Source: Pseudomonas sp. HOU2
GTDB taxonomy: Bacteria > Pseudomonadota > Gammaproteobacteria > Pseudomonadales > Pseudomonadaceae
Direction of reading: 5' to 3'
Assembly (NCBI RefSeq): GCF_040729435.1
Contig: NZ_CP160398.1
Coordinates: forward strand, 4,321,001-4,385,000
Length of the DNA: 64,000 bases
Part shown: one piece after another, positions 59,436 to 64,000 of the stretch
Layout: each line of letters begins with the position of its first letter
Numbering within the stretch: position 1 is the first letter of the stretch
Notes under the pieces: model-generated
Database searches by the model: none
What the model saw: the letters and a program-made list of their open reading frames with translations, nothing else
Told to the model about the DNA's origin: nothing
Position numbers and translations under genes: made by a program

Positions 59436-59447
59436 CAGGAGCGGATC

Positions 59448-60083
59448 ATGGATCTCTACACCTATTACCGCTCGACCTCGTCATACCGGGTGCGCATCGC
59501 CCTGGCGCTGAAGGGGCTCGACTACACCGCGCTGCCGGTTAACCTGATCGCGCCGTCCGGGGGCGAGCACCACCAGGCGGCGTATCTGGCGATCAACCCG
59601 CAGGGTCGGGTGCCGGCCTTGCGCACGGATGAAGGCGAGTTGCTGATTCAGTCGCCAGCGATCATCGAATACCTGGAAGAACGTTATCCACAACGGCCGT
59701 TGTTGCCCGAAGACCTCGCCGCCCGCGCCCACGTGCGCGGTGTGGCGGCGGTGATCGGCTGCGACGTGCATCCGCTGCACAACGTCAGCGTGCTCAATCA
59801 CCTGCGTCAGTTGGGCCACGAAGAGCCGCAGGTGGTGGAGTGGATCGCGCACTGGATCAGTCAGGGGTTGGCGACTGTCGAGCAATTGATCGGTGACAGC
59901 GGTTTCTGTTTCGGTGAGTGGCCTTGTGTAGCGGATGTTTATCTGATTCCGCAGTTGTATGCGGCGGAGCGGTTCGGTGTTTCGCTGGAGGCTTATCCAC
60001 GGATTCGGCGGGTGGCGGCGCTGGCGGTAGAGCATCCGGCGTTCATCAAGGCGCATCCGGCCAATCAGCCGGATACCCCTTAA
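59448..60083 (+). CDS. maiA: Maleylacetoacetate isomerase MaiA (HmgC)
   Basis: MaiA, 211 residues, a zeta-class glutathione S-transferase that isomerises maleylacetoacetate to fumarylacetoacetate with glutathione. The zeta motif SSYRVRIALALKG, with the catalytic Ser pair, and the QSPAIIEYLEE segment are present. It completes the homogentisate operon. AGGAG at 59437-59441 precedes the ATG. Confidence 0.96.
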   Translation: MDLYTYYRSTSSYRVRIALALKGLDYTALPVNLIAPSGGEHHQAAYLAINPQGRVPALRTDEGELLIQSPAIIEYLEERYPQRPLLPEDLAARAHVRGVAAVIGCDVHPLHNVSVLNHLRQLGHEEPQVVEWIAHWISQGLATVEQLIGDSGFCFGEWPCVADVYLIPQLYAAERFGVSLEAYPRIRRVAALAVEHPAFIKAHPANQPDTP

Positions 60084-60101
60084 AGCTCTACCTCGCCCCA
60101 A

Positions 60102-60190
60102 TGTAGGAGTGAGCCTGCTCGCGATAGCGGAGTGTCAGATACGGGGATGTTGACTGACACACCGCTATCGCGAGCAGGCTCACTCCTACA
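60102..60190. repeat. REP pair, family B (inverted)
   Basis: Facing copies (TGTAGGAGTGAGCCTGCTCG, then CGATAGCGG) lie between maiA and the MFS gene; nearly identical to the pair at 31447. Confidence 0.9.
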
Positions 60191-60241
60191 AGGGATCAGC
60201 TCCGTACACAAAAATCATAAAAACAAAACAGGTACCTTGCG

Positions 60242-61612
60242 ATGCACAACCAGATTGCCAGCTTCCGCGCGGCACTCGACGCCCGTCCTGTGTCCCGCTA
60301 TCAGTGGTTACTGCTGATCCTGCTCGCCTTGTTGCTGGTCACCGACGGTTATGACGCCCAGGTGCTCGGTTACGTGGTGCCGGCTCTGGCTCAGGACTGG
60401 GGCCTGGAGAAAGCCGCGTTCGGGCCGGTTTTCAGCGCCAACCTGTTGGGCCTCACGCTCGGCTCGCTCGCGGTGACGCCGCTGGCCGATCGCTTCGGCG
60501 TGCGGCGAATCCTGCTTGCCTGCGTGCTGATCTACGCCAGCCTGACGGTGCTGATGGTGTTCGCCGATTCTCTGAACACCTTGATGATCGCGCGCTTCAT
60601 CTGCGGCATCGGCATGGGCGGCGCGATGCCGAGTGCCATGGCGTTGATGTCGGAGTACTCGCCACCGCGCCTGCGCACCTTGATGGTGACGCTGGCCGCT
60701 TGTGGGTTTTCATTTGGTGGTGCGGCGGGTGGTTTTGTTGCTGCGGGCTTCATCGATCGTTTTGGCTGGCAAGCGGTGTTTCTTGCCGGTGGTGTCACGC
60801 CATTGCTGCTGTTCCCGTTCCTGTGGTGGATGCTGCCGGAATCGCTGCCGCGTCTGCTGCGCGACGCACCACCCTATGCGCGCTTGCGCAAAGTCACCGC
60901 ACGAATGCTCCCGGACTGGCAACCGCCGGCCGCGTCCGTCGAACAGAACGCGCGCGAGCAGGGCAGCAAACTGACCGTGGTCGAGCTGTTCCGCCACGGT
61001 TATGCACGACCGACCCTGCTGATCTGGGCGACGTTTTTTGTCAGCCTGATTCTGTTGTATTTCATGATCAGCTGGCTGCCGACGCTGTTGCTGGAAAGCG
61101 GCCTGAAACTCAATGAAGCCAATCTGGTGACCTCGATGTTCCTGTTCGCCGGCACCTTGGGCGCGGTGTGCATGGCGTGGTTCGCCGACCGTTTGCAACG
61201 CAAGGTACGGCTGCTTTGCGCAGTGCTGGCCGGGGCTGCGCTGTGCACCATTCTGCTGGGCCTGAACCACGATAATCCACGTTATCTGGTGGCCTGCGTG
61301 TTTGCCGCCGGGTTCTGCATCATCGGTGGGCAACTGACGCTGAACGCTTTCGCCAGTAACTTCTACCCGGCGCATGTGCGGGCCACGGGCACGGGTTGGG
61401 CGTTGGGGGTAGGGCGCTTCGGTTCGATCCTCGGGCCGCTGTTCGGCAGCATGCTGCTGGCGATGCACATTCCGGTGACGCAGATTTTCTTCTTCTGCGC
61501 GATTCCGGCGGTCATTGCGGCGCTGTTGATCATTCAGGTGCGCTCGCCTTCCGAGTCCACCCTGTCCAATGTAGGAGCCAGCCTGCTGGCGAAGAACGAT
61601 AACGCGGTCTGA
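60242..61612 (+). CDS. MFS transporter, aromatic acid:H+ symporter type, with REP-encoded C-terminus
   Basis: A 456-residue major-facilitator protein with about 12 helices. The first helix carries DGYDAQVLGYVVPALA, the DGxD-type motif of the aromatic acid symporter group, and GSLAVTPLADRFGVRR is the loop 2-3 signature. Position after hmgA-fahA-maiA suggests uptake of an aromatic acid feeding that pathway, by inference. The last 13 residues (VGASLLAKNDNAV) are translated from a family B REP that supplies the stop codon, so the native C-terminus was replaced. Confidence 0.88.
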   Translation: MHNQIASFRAALDARPVSRYQWLLLILLALLLVTDGYDAQVLGYVVPALAQDWGLEKAAFGPVFSANLLGLTLGSLAVTPLADRFGVRRILLACVLIYASLTVLMVFADSLNTLMIARFICGIGMGGAMPSAMALMSEYSPPRLRTLMVTLAACGFSFGGAAGGFVAAGFIDRFGWQAVFLAGGVTPLLLFPFLWWMLPESLPRLLRDAPPYARLRKVTARMLPDWQPPAASVEQNAREQGSKLTVVELFRHGYARPTLLIWATFFVSLILLYFMISWLPTLLLESGLKLNEANLVTSMFLFAGTLGAVCMAWFADRLQRKVRLLCAVLAGAALCTILLGLNHDNPRYLVACVFAAGFCIIGGQLTLNAFASNFYPAHVRATGTGWALGVGRFGSILGPLFGSMLLAMHIPVTQIFFFCAIPAVIAALLIIQVRSPSESTLSNVGASLLAKNDNAV

Positions 61613-61658
61613 CAGAAAAAACGGCGGCGCCTGCATCGCGAGCAGGCTCACTCCTACA
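61570..61658. repeat. REP pair, family B, overlapping the MFS gene end
   Basis: The left copy (TGTAGGAGCCAGCCTGCTGG) lies inside the MFS reading frame and provides its stop; the right copy, inverted and partly diverged, ends at 61658. Confidence 0.88.
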
Positions 61659-61666
61659 AAAAGCGT

Positions 61667-62470
61667 TTAGTGCACTACGGAATTCGGCGGCAGATGCCCG
61701 AGCCGTTCAGTCAGGCGCAGGCGCTGGATCGGGTCATCACTGAGCAGCAGCGCATGCTCCAGATCGAAGCGCTCCGCGTTCGGGCAATCGAGCCGTTGAT
61801 AAAGGCTGGCGCGGGCCAGATAATCGGCTGCGCTGGCACCGCCCAGTTCCAGCACGCGCTCGGCATCGATCAGCGCGGCGATGTAATCCTCATGGGCCAG
61901 ATGCAACTGGCGCAGGTTGCGTGACAGGCGCTGAAGCATCTGCTGCGGGCTGGCGGTGGCCAGATGGTCGGCATTGAGTTTGAGGTGCGCGCCGTACTGA
62001 CGCTGCAACAACTCGCGACAATCATTCGGATACAGCCGCCGACCGCCGCAGGGATCCAGCAGATGATCAGCACCGGGTACCCGCAGCAGGAAATGCCCGG
62101 GGAAGTTCACCCCGACCAGCGGAATCTCCAGACCACGCGCCAGTTCCAGAGCAATCAAGGACAGGCTCAGCGGTTGGCCGCGACGGGTCTGCAGCACTTT
62201 GTCCAACAACGCAACCTGCGGGCGCAGCGGCAGAAAATCGTCCTGAGAGAAGCCCAGGTCATTCATCCGCCGCAGCAACGGTTGCGCCAGTTCGCTGACC
62301 GGCAGCATCGGCAAGCCGTAGCTGACGCGCTGTTGCAGCGCCTTGAAGTCTTGTTGCAGCGCTTCGACATCGAGACCTTTTTCGTGTTCAGCGGCCATCC
62401 ACAACGCCGCTTCGAACAGCGCGGGCGGTGAACGGTGCAGACACTCGAAAAAACGTTGGCGCGGGCTCAT
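61667..62470 (-). CDS. SirB1-like transglutaminase-fold/TPR protein
   Basis: A 267-residue protein of the SirB1 family: an N-terminal helical part, a central transglutaminase-like core (TRRGQPLSLSLIALELARGL; FPGHFLLRV with LLDPCGG) and C-terminal TPR-like helices. The Cys-His-Asp triad of true transglutaminases is not clearly kept, and the function is unknown. It is divergent from the amino acid dehydrogenase gene. Confidence 0.85.
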   Translation of the reverse strand: MSPRQRFFECLHRSPPALFEAALWMAAEHEKGLDVEALQQDFKALQQRVSYGLPMLPVSELAQPLLRRMNDLGFSQDDFLPLRPQVALLDKVLQTRRGQPLSLSLIALELARGLEIPLVGVNFPGHFLLRVPGADHLLDPCGGRRLYPNDCRELLQRQYGAHLKLNADHLATASPQQMLQRLSRNLRQLHLAHEDYIAALIDAERVLELGGASAADYLARASLYQRLDCPNAERFDLEHALLLSDDPIQRLRLTERLGHLPPNSVVH

Positions 62471-62642
62471 CGCAATCTCCGGGGAATGCCTCGTTTTAGC
62501 CCCGTCCGCGCCATTCGTCCAGTACCGACCAGGTTATGCCGCAAAGTCATCGTCGAAGCGGGCGCTTATTCCGGTGCGCTTCAGCAATTTTTGGGCGCAA
62601 GCCTATACTGGCGTCTACCAGAAGTGATTCGGGAGCCTGCCG

Positions 62643-63662
62643 ATGTTCGCTCTCATGCAAAGCACTCGCCTGGAATCGCTGCACCTCAGCGTTGACCCGG
62701 TCACCGGGTTGAAGGCGGTCATTGCCATTCATAACAGTCGCCTTGGCCCAGCCCTGGGCGGTTGCCGTTATCTCGCCTATCCCAACGACGAATCCGCAGT
62801 CGAGGACGCCATTCGCCTCGCGCAGGGCATGAGCTACAAGGCTGCCCTGGCCGGGCTCGATCAGGGTGGCGGGGTGGCGGTGATTGTGCGCCCGGCGCAT
62901 GTGGAAAACCGCGCGTCTTTGTTCGAAGCGTTTGGCCGCTGCATTGAGCAGCTCGACGGTCGCTACATCACCGCCATCGACAGCGGCACTTCGGTGGCGG
63001 ACATGGATTGCATCGCACAGCAGACCCAGCATGTCACCAGTACCACCTCGGCCGGCGACCCGGCACCGCATGCGGCGATGGGCGTGTTCACCGGGATTCG
63101 CGCTACCGCCATGGCGCGGCTGGGCAGCGACAATCTTGAAGGCTTGCGCGTGGCGATTCAGGGCTTGGGCAACGTCGGTTATGCACTGGCCGAGCAGTTG
63201 CACGCGGCGGGCGCGGAGTTGCTGGTCAGCGACATCGATCACGGCAAAGTGCAACTGGCGATGGAACAGCTCAATGCGCATCCGATCGCCAACGATGCCT
63301 TGCTCAGCACACCCTGTGACATCCTCGCGCCATGCGGCCTCGGCGGAGTGCTCAACAGCCACACGGTGACGCAACTGCGCTGCTCGGCGGTGGCGGGATC
63401 GGCGAACAATCAGCTGACGCATCTGGATGTGGCCGATCAACTGGAGCGGCGCGGCATTCTGTATGCGCCGGATTACGTGATCAATGCGGGCGGGTTGATT
63501 TATGTCTCGCTCAAGCATCGCGGAGAAGAACTGGGAACGATTACCGCGCACCTGTCGAAGATCAGTTCGCGACTGACCGAAGTCTTTGCCCATGCGCAGG
63601 CCGAGAAGCGTTCGCCGGCGCGGGTGGCGGATGAGTTGGCGGAGAAGGTTTTGTATCGTTGA
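62643..63662 (+). CDS. Leu/Phe/Val dehydrogenase-family protein lacking the usual catalytic lysine
   Basis: A 339-residue Glu/Leu/Phe/Val dehydrogenase homologue. The substrate-binding KAALAGL (K66), D113 in AIDSGT, the Rossmann motif IQGLGNVGYALAEQL and YAPDYVINAGG are present. The GGGK position that holds the catalytic Lys in leucine dehydrogenase reads GGGV (V78), and the preceding Glu of AEDVGT is Ile. Activity is therefore doubtful, and the protein could be a non-catalytic or altered enzyme. Start ATG 62643 with GGGAGCC upstream. Confidence 0.85.
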   Translation: MFALMQSTRLESLHLSVDPVTGLKAVIAIHNSRLGPALGGCRYLAYPNDESAVEDAIRLAQGMSYKAALAGLDQGGGVAVIVRPAHVENRASLFEAFGRCIEQLDGRYITAIDSGTSVADMDCIAQQTQHVTSTTSAGDPAPHAAMGVFTGIRATAMARLGSDNLEGLRVAIQGLGNVGYALAEQLHAAGAELLVSDIDHGKVQLAMEQLNAHPIANDALLSTPCDILAPCGLGGVLNSHTVTQLRCSAVAGSANNQLTHLDVADQLERRGILYAPDYVINAGGLIYVSLKHRGEELGTITAHLSKISSRLTEVFAHAQAEKRSPARVADELAEKVLYR

Positions 63663-63664
63663 AA

Positions 63665-63746
63665 AGCAAAAGATCGCAGCCTGCGGCAGCTCCTACATAT
63701 GGAATGCGTATTCCCTGTAGGAGCTGCCGCAGGCTGCGATCTTTTC
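63665..63746. repeat. REP pair, family A (outward orientation)
   Basis: Two near-perfect REP copies, GATC ends outward, lie between the converging dehydrogenase gene and the partial gene at the right edge. Confidence 0.9.
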
Positions 63747-63759
63747 GATTCAAACGTTG

Positions 63760-64000
63760 TTACTTGGCAGCTTTCGCCGCTTTTGTCGGTTTAGCCGGTG
63801 CTTCAGCAGGCTCTTCTGCATCAGCCACTTCCGCCACTGGTTCGGCCGGTGCATTGATCAGCTCCGACAGCGCATCAGGCTGGCTCTTGAAGGCCTTGGC
63901 GAACACATCGCGGTTCTTCGCCATGTAGATCCCGACTTCTTCAACCTGTTGCTCGTTCAGCGACGGCACGGCTTTCTGCAACACTTCGGACAGCATCTCG
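63760..64000 (-). CDS. Partial protein of unknown function, Ala/Lys/Pro-rich C-terminus
   Basis: At least 79 residues of a minus-strand gene that may extend beyond the window; the frame is open at the edge, with an in-frame ATG at 63996. The visible part is a small helical domain (LNEQQVEEVGIYMAKNRDVF) followed by an acidic, then Ala/Lys/Pro-rich disordered tail (APAKPTKAAKAAK). The tail resembles histone-like or phasin-type tails only in composition. Not recognised. Confidence 0.6.
   Translation of the reverse strand, partial: EMLSEVLQKAVPSLNEQQVEEVGIYMAKNRDVFAKAFKSQPDALSELINAPAEPVAEVADAEEPAEAPAKPTKAAKAAK

Overview
The window is chromosomal DNA from a fluorescent-group Pseudomonas (P. fluorescens/P. 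putida type). This is judged from high GC, strong third-position GC bias that creates long antisense shadow frames, two families of Pseudomonas REP palindromes, and gene order recalled from the PAO1 regions around PA4476-PA4442 and PA3440-PA3427. No rRNA, tRNA, CRISPR array, transposase or phage gene is visible.

1-10.3 kb holds the yhdP end, a nitrilase-family amidase, tldD, yjgA and pmbA, then the Fur-type iron-starvation operon fagA-fumC-orfX-sodA with a ZIP metal transporter behind it. 10.3-17.3 kb (minus strand) is the nitrogen-PTS/sigma-54 cluster (NPr, rapZ, ptsN, hpf, rpoN), joined to LPS transport and Kdo synthesis (lptB, lptA, lptC, kdsC, kdsD). 17.5-25.6 kb (plus strand) carries mlaFEDCB, ibaG, murA, hisG, hisD and hisC. 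25.7-30.8 kb has the envelope-stress protease algW, a Nif3-like gene and the sulfate-activation genes cysD-cysNC. 30.8-31.5 kb is a gene-free block of nested palindromes, short tandem repeats and REPs. 31.5-40.7 kb carries an acyltransferase, pta, slyD, a glutathione peroxidase, an Old Yellow Enzyme, a glycosyltransferase, cysZ and trxB.

40.8-46.8 kb is the most interesting conserved block. A tetrahydromonapterin operon (folM-folE-folX plus DUF1244 and HopJ-family genes) and a monooxygenase-domain membrane protein lie next to a MerR/LitR-type regulator whose cobalamin-binding residues are degenerate. A PilZ-like gene follows a short LOV blue-light receptor on the minus strand, and a flavodoxin is divergent from the LOV gene. 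This looks like a light-responsive module.

46.8-51.8 kb has a LysR regulator divergent from an lrgA/lrgB pair, then a class II aldolase, an alpha/beta hydrolase and a short-chain dehydrogenase. 51.8-55.8 kb is a lower-GC accessory insert with an orphan minus-strand terminator (possible sRNA) and a 1160-residue protein resembling the dermonecrotic-toxin-like proteins of Pseudomonas. 55.9-61.7 kb is homogentisate catabolism (hmgR, hmgA, fahA, maiA) plus an MFS transporter whose C-terminus is encoded by a REP. The window ends with a SirB1-like protein, a Leu/Phe/Val dehydrogenase homologue lacking the usual catalytic lysine, and the start of an alanine/lysine-tailed protein of unknown function.
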